This document shows, in pieces, positions 14,211 to 21,981 of a stretch of DNA of 40,732 nucleotides. The DNA is from Gemmatimonadetes bacterium SCN 70-22. Lineage in GTDB: Bacteria; Gemmatimonadota; Gemmatimonadetes; Gemmatimonadales; Gemmatimonadaceae. A program made the translations under genes and the position numbers. The stretch lies in assembly GCA_001724275.1 (NCBI GenBank), contig MEDZ01000032.1, forward strand, positions 1-40,732. The letters are read 5' to 3'. The first letter of the stretch is position 1. Each line of letters opens with the position of its first letter. The notes beneath the pieces were generated by a model. That model was not told the DNA's origin and made no database searches. It saw only the letters and a program-made list of their open reading frames with translations.

Positions 14211-16109
14211 GTGGGAGCGTGCGCGTCGGGGCCCCGGCCGTCGTCACCACCGCCGTCTCCCGCGCGCGCCGGGGCGGGCGCGGCGAGAGGGAGCGAGGGC
14301 ACCGTCTCCGCCTCGCCGTCGGGAGCGCGGGGGAGCGATACGGCCGGGGCGGCGCTCGCGACGGCCGCCATGCGCGACTCGATCGACGCCGCGATGCGCA
14401 GCGCGATCGAGCAGGTGAGCGCCCTCTTCGACGTCCCCGATTCGATCGTCCAGGGGCGGACCCTGCGCGGGTTCTTCGACGTCGACTCGACCTCCAACGT
14501 GCTGGGCGACGGCGAGCCCACGTGGGACATCGACGTCGATTCGTACGTCACGCACGACAAGGTCTCCCATTACGTGAACCTCTTCCTGGGGACGGCTCGC
14601 GGTCGATTCGTGGAGCGCCTCCAGCGCGGGAAACAGTACGAGCCGATGATCCGCGAGAAGTTCCGCGCTGCGGGGATACCGGAGGACATGTACTTCCTGG
14701 GGCTCGTGGAGAGTGGCTACGACCCGCACGCGTATTCTCGCGCCGCCGCCGTCGGCATCTGGCAGTTCATGAGCTCCACGGCTCGCGGCGTGGGCCTCCG
14801 CGTGGACTGGTGGGTCGATGAGCGGCGTGACCCCGTGCGATCCACGGAAGCGGCGGCGCGCTTCATCAGCGACCTTCGCGGGCAGTTCGGCTCACTGTAC
14901 CTGGCTGCCGCGGCCTACAACGGGGGGCCCGGGCGCGTCTCGCGGGGGTTGAAGCGCTTCGATGACGAACTCGAGAACGTGTCGGGCGAGGACTGTTTCT
15001 TCGCCCTGGCCGAGCAGGACTACCTGCGGTCGGAGACGAAGAACTACGTCCCGCAGCTCATTGCCGCGGCGCTGATCGGCAAGACCCCCGAGCGGTACGG
15101 AATCTCGCTCGACTCGGCCCCGCGCTTTGCCTACGACTCGGCGATGGTCCCCGGGGGGACGCCGCTCGCCGCCGTCGCCAAGGCGCTCGGGGTCCCGGTC
15201 ACCGATGTGCAGCTCCTGAATCCGCACCTGGTACGCGGGGTGACCCCACCGGGCACACGGATGGCGGTCCGCTTCCCGGTCGGGGCGGGTGTGGGCTTCG
15301 ACTCGGCGTTCGCCGCCCTCCCCCCGGACGAGCGAGTGGGCTTCACCAGCATCCGCACCAAGAAGAACGAGACGCTGGCGGCGGTTGCCAAGCGGCACGG
15401 GCTCACGTCGCGGCACCTTCAGTGGTACAACCCGAAGCTCGCCGTCCGCAGAGGGAGGCTCGTCGCCGGGCAGCTCCTGCTCGTTCCGAGCGCCGCCGTG
15501 GTGCAGGGCGCCTTCGACGTACCCGATCCCTCGATCGAACGGTACGGAACGTCTGCCGGGAGCGCTCGGCCGGGGCGCGTGACCCACGTGGTCCGCCGCG
15601 GCGAGTCGCTGGGGCTCATCGCCAAGCGCTATCACACGTCCGTGGCCACCCTGGTCCACCTGAACCGGCTCAAGAAGCAGGTCATCTATCCCGGTCAGTC
15701 GATCATCGTGCGGGGGGGCGAGGCGGGCGCGACGACCGCCAGCGCGTCGAGCCGCTCGAAGGGCGCCGTGTCGCGGGGCGGGAGCAAAGCCTCGGCCGCG
15801 CGACGCACGGACAAGGCGCGGCCGGTCGCGAAAGGGGGCGTGAAGAAGCGGGTAGCGCCGGCCGCGACTGCTGCCAAGCGATCGCCTGCCAACGGCGCGT
15901 CCGCCATGGGCACGTCCGCCAACGGCGCGTCGTCTGCCAAGGGCGCGTCGTCTGCCAAGGGCGCGTCGTCTGCCAAGGGGCGGGCTGCCAAGGGGCGGGC
16001 TGCCAAGGGGCAGGCGGCGGCAACCGGGAGCAAGCGGTCGACCGCGAAGGGTGGGGCTGCTTCCTCGAAAGCGCCGGCACCCGCCGCCAAGCCCACCGGA
16101 AAGCAGTAG
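14211..16109 (+). CDS. MltD-like membrane-bound lytic transglycosylase with three LysM domains
   Basis: Cleaves the MurNAc-GlcNAc bond of peptidoglycan with 1,6-anhydro product. Numbered from the GTG at 14211 (632 aa; a true start at ATC 14157 would add 18): lipobox Cys at 4, Ala/Ser/Pro linker to about 60, SLT domain about 140-300 with catalytic E167 in L-V-E-S-G-Y, G-I-W-Q-F-M (182-187) and A-Y-N-G-G-P-G (235-241). Three LysM-type modules follow (about 315-360, 380-427, 460-508; the last, V-V-R-R-G-E-S-L-G-L-I-A-K, is the clearest). Residues about 510-632 are a Lys/Ala/Ser-rich basic tail built partly from tandem repeats. Probably an outer-membrane lipoprotein. Convergent with a second transglycosylase gene. 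Confidence 0.93.
   Translation: MGACASGPRPSSPPPSPARAGAGAARGSEGTVSASPSGARGSDTAGAALATAAMRDSIDAAMRSAIEQVSALFDVPDSIVQGRTLRGFFDVDSTSNVLGDGEPTWDIDVDSYVTHDKVSHYVNLFLGTARGRFVERLQRGKQYEPMIREKFRAAGIPEDMYFLGLVESGYDPHAYSRAAAVGIWQFMSSTARGVGLRVDWWVDERRDPVRSTEAAARFISDLRGQFGSLYLAAAAYNGGPGRVSRGLKRFDDELENVSGEDCFFALAEQDYLRSETKNYVPQLIAAALIGKTPERYGISLDSAPRFAYDSAMVPGGTPLAAVAKALGVPVTDVQLLNPHLVRGVTPPGTRMAVRFPVGAGVGFDSAFAALPPDERVGFTSIRTKKNETLAAVAKRHGLTSRHLQWYNPKLAVRRGRLVAGQLLLVPSAAVVQGAFDVPDPSIERYGTSAGSARPGRVTHVVRRGESLGLIAKRYHTSVATLVHLNRLKKQVIYPGQSIIVRGGEAGATTASASSRSKGAVSRGGSKASAARRTDKARPVAKGGVKKRVAPAATAAKRSPANGASAMGTSANGASSAKGASSAKGASSAKGRAAKGRAAKGQAAATGSKRSTAKGGAASSKAPAPAAKPTGKQ
15925..16008 (+). repeat. 18-bp x3 and 15-bp x2 tandem repeats in the transglycosylase tail
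   Basis: Three identical 18-bp units start at 15925, 15943 and 15961 (GCGCGTCG ... CCAAGG, encoding GASSAK), then two 15-bp units at 15979 and 15994 (GGCGGGCTGCCAAGG, encoding GRAAK). Unit lengths are multiples of three, so copy number can vary without breaking the frame. Confidence 0.92.
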
Positions 16110-16163
16110 GCGACCGCCTCCGAATCGAAGGCGGCCGCCCATGTGAGCCGTCGGGGATGGGGG

Positions 16164-16856
16164 CTAGTCGAGGATTCCCTTCCCGCGGTATCCCTTGAGG
16201 ACGATCCGGTCGTAGCCGTTCGACGCGTCGAGGTCGAGCTCTTTGGCGACCTCGACCGCGGCAGGGCCACGATTGTAGGCGAGGAGCGCCATCTGGATGT
16301 CGCCCCGCTGCTCCTTGATGAGGTCGCGCAGGTAGCGGAAGCCGATGCGCAGGTTGGTGTTACGATCGTACAGCCGATCGCGCGTCAGGGTGGGGTCGTA
16401 GTACTTGGCCGTCGACAGCATGAGCTGGGTGAGGCCGATGGCCCCCACCTCGCTCCTTGCCCGTTCGATGAACCCGCTCTCGAGCTTCACCAGCGGAAAC
16501 GCCAGCTCCGGGTCGATGTGCTCGATGACGGCGGCGTCGTAGATCGCGCCGGCCATGTCGGCCGGGATGCGGTACTTGTGCGAGAAGTGGAAGATCCGGT
16601 TCCAGCGCTCGAGCTGGGCCGAGGCAAGGCGCAGGTCGCCGCGCGCCCGCTCGATCTGTCCCTGCAGCCGACGGATTTCCCGCTGCTCGGCGGCGGCGCT
16701 GGAGACTGGGGTGGCGGCCGCCACCGCGGGCTCCCAATTCCTTGCGGCGGTGGTCCCGGCGGTGAGCACCCCCGCCAGCATGATGACGCCTTGGACTCTC
16801 CGCTTTCGTCGCTCCGTGTCGCCGCGGTGCACGTACGACTTGCTGAGATCCTTCAT
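16164..16856 (-). CDS. Lytic transglycosylase, SLT domain (Slt70/MltE-like)
   Basis: 230 aa. A basic N-terminus (R-R-K-R-R at 16-20) precedes a hydrophobic segment (V-I-M-L-A-G-V-L-T-A, 24-33), suggesting a signal anchor; a short coiled coil follows (57-85). The SLT domain (about 95-215) has catalytic E126 in K-L-E-S-G-F, G-A-I-G-L-T-Q-L-M (138-146) and A-Y-N-R-G-P (193-198). AGAGGG upstream of the ATG is a plausible ribosome site. It is convergent with the LysM transglycosylase, only 54 bp away, with a weak CCGCCT/AGGCGG hairpin near 16114-16134 between them. No LysM, so it differs in wall targeting. Confidence 0.9.
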   Translation of the reverse strand: MKDLSKSYVHRGDTERRKRRVQGVIMLAGVLTAGTTAARNWEPAVAAATPVSSAAAEQREIRRLQGQIERARGDLRLASAQLERWNRIFHFSHKYRIPADMAGAIYDAAVIEHIDPELAFPLVKLESGFIERARSEVGAIGLTQLMLSTAKYYDPTLTRDRLYDRNTNLRIGFRYLRDLIKEQRGDIQMALLAYNRGPAAVEVAKELDLDASNGYDRIVLKGYRGKGILD

Positions 16857-16936
16857 AGATGCCCTCTATCGTCAGTCGAGGCCCTAAGTCCGGCAAGCCG
16901 AGGACCTCGGAACCTGATGGATGCGGCGGGCGAACT

Positions 16937-17413
16937 TTACGTCCTCACCCAATCCCCACTCTTCCCGCCGCGCTTCTCGATGAGAGAAATCTGTGCGAGT
17001 TCCATGCCCTTATCCACCCCTTTAGCCATGTCGTAAATTGTGATCAAACTCACACTTACGGCCGTCATGGCCTCCATTTCCACCCCGGTGGAACCGGTGG
17101 TTCTTGCCGTCGCCTCCACCCACACGCCGGGGAGGGCATCGTCCAGGTCGAAGGCTATCTGGATGTCGGACAAGGCGATGGGGTGACACAGCGGGATGAG
17201 TTCGGCGGTCCGTTTCGCCCCCATCACCCCGGCAATTCTTGCCACGGCGAGGACGTCGCCCTTGGCCACCTGGTTGTTGCGGATGAGCGTCAGTGTCTCG
17301 GGACGCATGCGAATGGCCCCCCGGGCGCGCGCCATGCGGACCGTCGGGGCCTTGTCCGTGATGTCGACCATCCGTGCGTGGCCGGAGGGGTCGACGTGGG
17401 TCAGGTTGGACAT
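16937..17413 (-). CDS. moaC: Cyclic pyranopterin monophosphate synthase MoaC
   Basis: Second step of molybdenum cofactor synthesis, converting the GTP-derived cyclic intermediate made by MoaA into cPMP. 158 aa: M-V-D-I-T-D-K (15-21), A-K-R-T-A-E-L-I-P-L-C-H-P (66-78), G-V-E-M-E-A-M-T-A-V-S-V (110-121) and I-Y-D-M-A-K (126-131), with D128 and K131 matching E. coli catalytic D128/K131. No other moa genes are in the window. The start codon directly abuts a purine repeat on the + strand, so the mRNA leader is pyrimidine-rich and lacks a Shine-Dalgarno. Confidence 0.96.
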   Translation of the reverse strand: MSNLTHVDPSGHARMVDITDKAPTVRMARARGAIRMRPETLTLIRNNQVAKGDVLAVARIAGVMGAKRTAELIPLCHPIALSDIQIAFDLDDALPGVWVEATARTTGSTGVEMEAMTAVSVSLITIYDMAKGVDKGMELAQISLIEKRGGKSGDWVRT

Positions 17414-17445
17414 GGGAGGACGAGAAGACGAGAAGACGAGAGGAC
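17414..17445. repeat. Four tandem octamers (GAGAAGAC type) abutting the moaC start
   Basis: Units GGGAGGAC (17414), GAGAAGAC (17422), GAGAAGAC (17430) and GAGAGGAC (17438) run from the base next to the moaC ATG into the gap after holB. Related to the 7018-7062 repeat. Confidence 0.9.
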
Positions 17446-17501
17446 GCGGTGATGGGGAGGGGGGAGCGTGACGGGGAGTTGGCGGGTGGGTAGGGGGGCG
17501 C

Positions 17502-18587
17502 TCAGGGGGGGGCCAGAACGCGCGACAGGTCTCTCAACAGCGACGCGGTGATCAGCTGTGGGCTCACGTTGCCGGCCGCCAGCACCTTCGATTCCTCGAC
17601 CACCGAGACCGCGCGGGCCGCGTTGCGGGCGGTGCGTTCGTCGGCACTCTCGACCGCCGTTCGCGACCGCTCATGGAGCTCGACGGTCAGGGCGTCGAGA
17701 ATGTCCGTGAAGGCGCCACGGGCTCCGCTGCTCCCCTGCGCCAGCGACACGCGCAACAGCCTCGCCCGGTCGCCACTGAGGGCCACCTCGAGCAGGCGGC
17801 GTGCGGCATTGGCTGCGGCGCTGGATTGCTGCGACGCGAGGAGGCGCCCGGGGGCTCCCCCGGCCAGTCGGAGCCGCTCGTCGATTCTTCCGGGGAGGTG
17901 CGCCTTGTCGAGCGTCTCCTTCACGAGCGGCTCCTCCAGCCATGCACGCATGGCATCCTCGCCCAGCGGCGCGACGCGGATGGCGACGACGCGCGACCTG
18001 ATGGTGGGGAGGAGGGCGCCGGGGGCGCTGCTGGTCAGGATGATGTTCGTGTCGGCCGGGGGCTCCTCGAGGAGCTTCAGGAAGGCGTTGGCGGCGGGCG
18101 CCTCGGCGTTCTCGAGCGGGGGGGCCATGCGATCGGCCTCGCCGACGACGATGACCTTGCGCCGGGCCATGGCCGGGGTGACCGATGCCATCTGCACGAG
18201 GAGACGCGTCGTGGCCACGAAGATCCCATCGCTCCCCGGGGGAGGGGGGTACAGCCCCCCCGCCTTGGCGCGATCCTGCGCCGCCTGGCCGAGGTCGAAC
18301 TTGATATCGTCGAGCGAGGGATCGGAATCCTTGAGCTTGGGGCGGGGGAAGGCCCAGATGAGGTCAGGGTGCGACAGTTCCAGGCTGTATCGACACTGCC
18401 GGCAACTTGCACAGGGCCGCGTGTCGCCTTCGCACAGAATCGATTGCGCCAGCCAGAGGGCCAGCCGCTGTTTGCCGACGCCGCTCTCCCCGTGCAACAG
18501 GAGCGACTGGGGGAGGGCGCCGCGGTCGCGTGCCTCGGCGAGGCGCGCGCGCAGGGCGTCGTGACCGTGCAGCGGGACGATGGGCAT
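17502..18587 (-). CDS. holB: DNA polymerase III subunit delta-prime
   Basis: Clamp-loader subunit that, with gamma/tau and delta, opens the sliding clamp. 361 aa from the ATG at 18587: AAA+ fold with P-loop-like G-E-S-G-V-G-K-Q (33-40; the Thr/Ser after Lys is replaced by Gln, and delta-prime is not an active ATPase), a zinc module C52-x6-C59-x2-C62-x2-C65, V-I-V-V-G-E-A-D-R-M (Walker B-like), and L-E-E-P-P-A-D-T-N-I-I-L-T-S (the sensor region typical of HolB). The frame runs upstream through the amidase gene, but that is a shadow. Lies 26 bp after the amidase stop codon and may be cotranscribed; moaC follows. Confidence 0.92.
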   Translation of the reverse strand: MPIVPLHGHDALRARLAEARDRGALPQSLLLHGESGVGKQRLALWLAQSILCEGDTRPCASCRQCRYSLELSHPDLIWAFPRPKLKDSDPSLDDIKFDLGQAAQDRAKAGGLYPPPPGSDGIFVATTRLLVQMASVTPAMARRKVIVVGEADRMAPPLENAEAPAANAFLKLLEEPPADTNIILTSSAPGALLPTIRSRVVAIRVAPLGEDAMRAWLEEPLVKETLDKAHLPGRIDERLRLAGGAPGRLLASQQSSAAANAARRLLEVALSGDRARLLRVSLAQGSSGARGAFTDILDALTVELHERSRTAVESADERTARNAARAVSVVEESKVLAAGNVSPQLITASLLRDLSRVLAPP

Positions 18588-18613
18588 GCGCCAAATATGT
18601 GGCGTTGCCCACG

Positions 18614-20206
18614 TCAGCGAAGCGGGGGGACGGTGGCGGGGGGGCGGCGGTGGTGGGTCCCCTGCTCGTAGGCGAACGCCAGGCGAAAGAGCGTCGCTTC
18701 GGCGAACGGCCGGGCGAGGAGTTGGAGGCCGGCGGGGAGCTGGCCGCGGGTGTAGCCCATGGGGACGGTGATGGCCGGGAATCCCGTGGCCGGCGAGAAC
18801 AGCTGCGAGTTGTCGCCCCCGGGGGTGTTGAGGTCGCCGATGAGGCGCGGCGGATTGCTCCAGGTGGGATAGGCGAGCGCGTCGAGTCGGAGCGAATCCA
18901 TGAGCTGACGGACGGCGACGCGCAGGGCCGCCCGGTACTGCTCCCTGGCGCGGCACCCGGCGCTCTCGGCGGGGGATTCGGTGACGCGCTGGGCGGCCTC
19001 GAGGCGCGCCTGCACCGACGGGTGGTAGCGCCCCGACGCGAGGATCTCGTCGACCGTGCGCACCGGGGGGCGCGAGTCGGCGACGCTGGCCAGGTACGTC
19101 TCGAAGTCGTGCTTGAAGGGGGAGCAGGGACCGCTTTGCAGCCGGCGGATCGAGTCCAGGGCGGGGATGGCGACCGGGTCGAGGACCGTGGCCCCCAGGC
19201 GCTGGAGGTCGGCCAGGGCGCTTTGGAAGACGGCGCCGACCTCGGCGTCGAGGGTGGGGGTGTCGTAGGCGGCATGGAGGACGCCGATGCGGGCGCGGCG
19301 GAGGCCGTCGGCGCGGAGCGAGTCCGCATAACGAGGCATGGGGCGCCCGCGGGCTGCGGCCGTGGCCGGGTCGGCGGGATCCTCGCCGGCGACGACCTGG
19401 AATACCGCCACGACGTCGGCGACCGTGCGCCCCATGGGGCCGGCGATGTCCTGGGAGTCGAAGAGCGGAACGACCCCCATGCGCGAGGTGAGGCCCATGG
19501 TGGAGCGGATCCCGACGAGCGCCTGGTGAGCGGATGGGCCGCGGATGGAATTGCCGGTGTCGCTCCCGAGGCCGACGGCGCCGAACGAGGCGGCCACGGC
19601 GGCGGCGGTCCCGCCGCTGGAGCCGGCGGTCACGCGGTCCAGGGCGTACGGATTCTTCGTGTAGCCGGCCAGGATGGAGCTGACGGTCTCGTTGGGGGAG
19701 AACGCCAGCTCGGCCATGTTGCTCTTGGCCAGGACGATGGCGCCCGCGGCACGAATGCGTTGCACCTGGAAGGCATCGCGGGTGGGGCGCCACCCCTGGA
19801 GCGCCAGCGAGCCGGCGGTGGTGGGGAGGTCGTTCGTCTCGAAGTTGTCCTTCACGATCACCGGGACGCAGTGGAGCGGCCCGGCGAAGCCCTCGCGCGC
19901 ATACCGGCGGTCGAGCGAATCGGCGGTGGCGAGGGCGGCCGGGTTCACGACGATGAGGGCGTTGATGGCCGGCCCGTTCCGGTCGTACGCCTCGATGCGG
20001 CGCAGGTAGCCCTGCACCAACTGCCGGCAGCTGAGGGCGCCGGCGCGCATCGCGGCGTGGAGGTCGGCGATGGTGGCCTCCTCGATGATGAACGGGGGGG
20101 GCTGGCGCGCGCCCGGGGGTTGCCCCGGGAGGGCGGGGGGGGCGAGGACGACGGCCACGGTGGCGGCCGCGAGCGCGCGAAGCGCGAGGGCGAGGCGAGG
20201 GCGCAT
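18614..20206 (-). CDS. Secreted amidase-signature family hydrolase
   Basis: 530 aa. Signal peptide about 1-28 (L-A-L-A-L-R-A-L-A-A-A-T-V-A-V-V-L, then A-L-P-G-Q). Catalytic triad of the amidase signature: K119 in V-I-V-K-D-N, cis-Ser S196 in A-G-S-S-G-G-T, and nucleophile S220 in D-T-G-N-S-I-R-G-P-S, spaced 24 residues apart as in malonamidase E2. Hydrolyses amide bonds; the substrate is unknown. It begins 11 bp after the ABC permease stop, in the same unit as the peptide importer and M28 peptidase, so a peptide or amino-acid amide substrate is plausible. Related family members include AtzF, FAAH and GatA, but GatA has no signal peptide. Confidence 0.92.
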   Translation of the reverse strand: MRPRLALALRALAAATVAVVLAPPALPGQPPGARQPPPFIIEEATIADLHAAMRAGALSCRQLVQGYLRRIEAYDRNGPAINALIVVNPAALATADSLDRRYAREGFAGPLHCVPVIVKDNFETNDLPTTAGSLALQGWRPTRDAFQVQRIRAAGAIVLAKSNMAELAFSPNETVSSILAGYTKNPYALDRVTAGSSGGTAAAVAASFGAVGLGSDTGNSIRGPSAHQALVGIRSTMGLTSRMGVVPLFDSQDIAGPMGRTVADVVAVFQVVAGEDPADPATAAARGRPMPRYADSLRADGLRRARIGVLHAAYDTPTLDAEVGAVFQSALADLQRLGATVLDPVAIPALDSIRRLQSGPCSPFKHDFETYLASVADSRPPVRTVDEILASGRYHPSVQARLEAAQRVTESPAESAGCRAREQYRAALRVAVRQLMDSLRLDALAYPTWSNPPRLIGDLNTPGGDNSQLFSPATGFPAITVPMGYTRGQLPAGLQLLARPFAEATLFRLAFAYEQGTHHRRPPATVPPLR

Positions 20207-20217
20207 GCCGATCGGGC

Positions 20218-21021
20218 TCAGTCGCCCGGGTTGAGGGTGTCGCGCAGGGCATCGCCCAGCACGTTGATGGTGGCGACGGCCAGCAGGATCATGAGGCCGG
20301 GAAAGATGGCGAGCCATGGGGCGGTGAAGAGCGAGCTCTGGGCCCCGCTCAGCATGTTTCCCCAGCTGGCGGCCGGCGGCTGGACGCCGAGGCCGAGGAA
20401 CGAGAGCGCCGACTCGGTGAGGAGGGCGCCCCCCATGCCTAACGTGGCGTTGACCAGGATGGTGGGCCAGAGGTGCGGGAGGAGGTGCCGCACGAACCGC
20501 GGGAGCGGGGGGTCGCCGAGGGCGATGGCGGCCTCGACGAACTCCTGCTGGCGCAGCGTGAGGAGCTCGCCGCGGACCAGCCGGGCGAGCCCCATCCACG
20601 AGGTGGCGCCGATGGCGACGACGAGGGTCGGGACCGACGGGCCCACGAAGGCCAGGATGGTGATGACGACGAAGATCGTGGGGACGGCGAGGGCGGCGTC
20701 GGTGAGGCGCATGAGGGCGGCGTCGATGCGGGGCCGGGCCAGCCCGGCGATGGCGCCCACGCCCGTCCCCACGAGGACGGCGAGGAGCATCGCGGCCGCG
20801 CCGGCGGCCAGCGAGACGCGGGCGCCGACCAGGAGGCGGGCCAGGACGTCGCGCCCGCCCTCGTCGGTGCCTAACGGGTAGAGGCCGCCGGGCGGGCTCG
20901 CGGCGCGGGCGAAGTCGAGGGCGTTGGGGTCCACGCCGTACAGCGTGGGCCCGGCCACCGCGGCGGCGGCAAGGACGAGGAGGACTCCCCCGGCCAGGTG
21001 CAATCGGCGGCGCGCGCTCAC
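20218..21021 (-). CDS. ABC peptide transporter permease, DppC/OppC type
   Basis: 267 aa from a GTG at 21021 overlapping the preceding permease stop by 4 bp (GTGA). N-terminal membrane segment (10-25), periplasmic L-G-T-D-E-G-G-R-D-V-L-A-R-L-L-x-G-A-R (51-68), a hallmark of DppC, then about five more membrane segments and the EAA loop E-A-A-I-A-L-G-D-P-P-L-P-R-F, which contacts the ATPase. Forms the channel with the upstream DppB-like protein. Two TTA-GGC codon pairs (20437, 20869). No ATPase gene is in the window. Confidence 0.92.
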   Translation of the reverse strand: MSARRRLHLAGGVLLVLAAAAVAGPTLYGVDPNALDFARAASPPGGLYPLGTDEGGRDVLARLLVGARVSLAAGAAAMLLAVLVGTGVGAIAGLARPRIDAALMRLTDAALAVPTIFVVITILAFVGPSVPTLVVAIGATSWMGLARLVRGELLTLRQQEFVEAAIALGDPPLPRFVRHLLPHLWPTILVNATLGMGGALLTESALSFLGLGVQPPAASWGNMLSGAQSSLFTAPWLAIFPGLMILLAVATINVLGDALRDTLNPGD

Positions 21022-21971
21022 GTCGGATCGGGGCGGATGCGCGGGTCGAGGGCCAGGTACGCCAGGTCGACGAGGAGCGAGGCGAGCAGGACCCCGCCCG
21101 AGACGACGAGGGTGATCCCCATGACCAGTGGGTAGTCGCGGGCCAGCGCCGCCTCGATGCCGAGCCGCCCCATCCCCGGCCACGAGAAGACCGTCTCGGT
21201 GATGGCTGCCCCGCCGACGAGGCGGGGGAGCTGCAACCCGATCACGGTCACCGCCGGGATGAGGGCATTGCGCATGGCGTGGCGCCACCGCACCCCCCGC
21301 TCGCCCACCCCCTTGGCCCTGGCGGTGCGCACGAATGCCCGGGCGAACTGCTGCCGGGCGCTCGCCCGCGTGTAGCGCAGCAGCTCGGCGGTCCCGGCGG
21401 CGGCCAGGACCAGGGCGGGGAGGACGAGATGCCGGAGCCGGTCGCTCACGGTGGCGCCACCCTCGGCGCTCGTCGCCCCGCCGGCCGGAAGCACCCCGAG
21501 GCGCACGGCGAAGACCAGGATGCACACGATCCCCAGCCAGAACACCGGGACCGAGATGGCCCCCATCGCCAGCGCGCCCGCCGTGCGGTCCACCCACCCG
21601 CCCGGATGCTCGGCGCTCCATGCCGCCACCGGGATGGCGACGACGATCGTGACCAGGAGCGCGGCCCCGGCCAGGATGATGGTGTTGGGGAGGCGCTCGC
21701 GGATGGTCTGCAGCGTGGTCGTCTCGTAGAGGAAGGAGTTCCCGAGGTCCCCCCGCGCCAGTCGCGCCAGCCAGCGCCCGTACTGTTCGGCGAGCGGGCG
21801 ATCGACGCCGAGCCGCTCGGCGATCGCCGCCCGTTCTGCAACGCTCAGTTTGGGATCGGCCAGCAGCGAGGGACCCCCGGGGGCGGCGTGGACGATCGCG
21901 AAGGTGACCGTGCTCACCACGAGCAGGACGAGGAGGGCGTGCCCCAGGCGGCGAAGGAGGAACGCTGCCAT
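21018..21971 (-). CDS. ABC peptide transporter permease, DppB/OppB type
   Basis: 317 aa. M-x-x-F-L-L-R-R-L start with a first membrane helix (10-28), the long periplasmic segment with G-D-L-G-N-S (74-79), and V-R-T-A-R-A-K-G-V (the EAA-type coupling loop), followed by A-M-R-N-A-L-I-P and the conserved E-T-V-F-S-W-P-G-M-G-R-L. Inner-membrane channel subunit. It is 10 bp downstream of the solute-binding lipoprotein and overlaps the DppC-like gene by 4 bp. Confidence 0.94.
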   Translation of the reverse strand: MAAFLLRRLGHALLVLLVVSTVTFAIVHAAPGGPSLLADPKLSVAERAAIAERLGVDRPLAEQYGRWLARLARGDLGNSFLYETTTLQTIRERLPNTIILAGAALLVTIVVAIPVAAWSAEHPGGWVDRTAGALAMGAISVPVFWLGIVCILVFAVRLGVLPAGGATSAEGGATVSDRLRHLVLPALVLAAAGTAELLRYTRASARQQFARAFVRTARAKGVGERGVRWRHAMRNALIPAVTVIGLQLPRLVGGAAITETVFSWPGMGRLGIEAALARDYPLVMGITLVVSGGVLLASLLVDLAYLALDPRIRPDPT

Positions 21972-21981
21972 GACCGGGCGC

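Noticed and set aside
16114-16134. Terminator between the two convergent transglycosylase genes
   Set aside because: The stem is only 6 bp with no T tract, too weak to call as a feature.
17502-20252. A 916-residue protein joining holB to upstream sequence
   Set aside because: Only the part from 18587 is HolB-like. The N-terminal 555 residues overlap the amidase gene in another frame and are low-complexity Arg/Pro.
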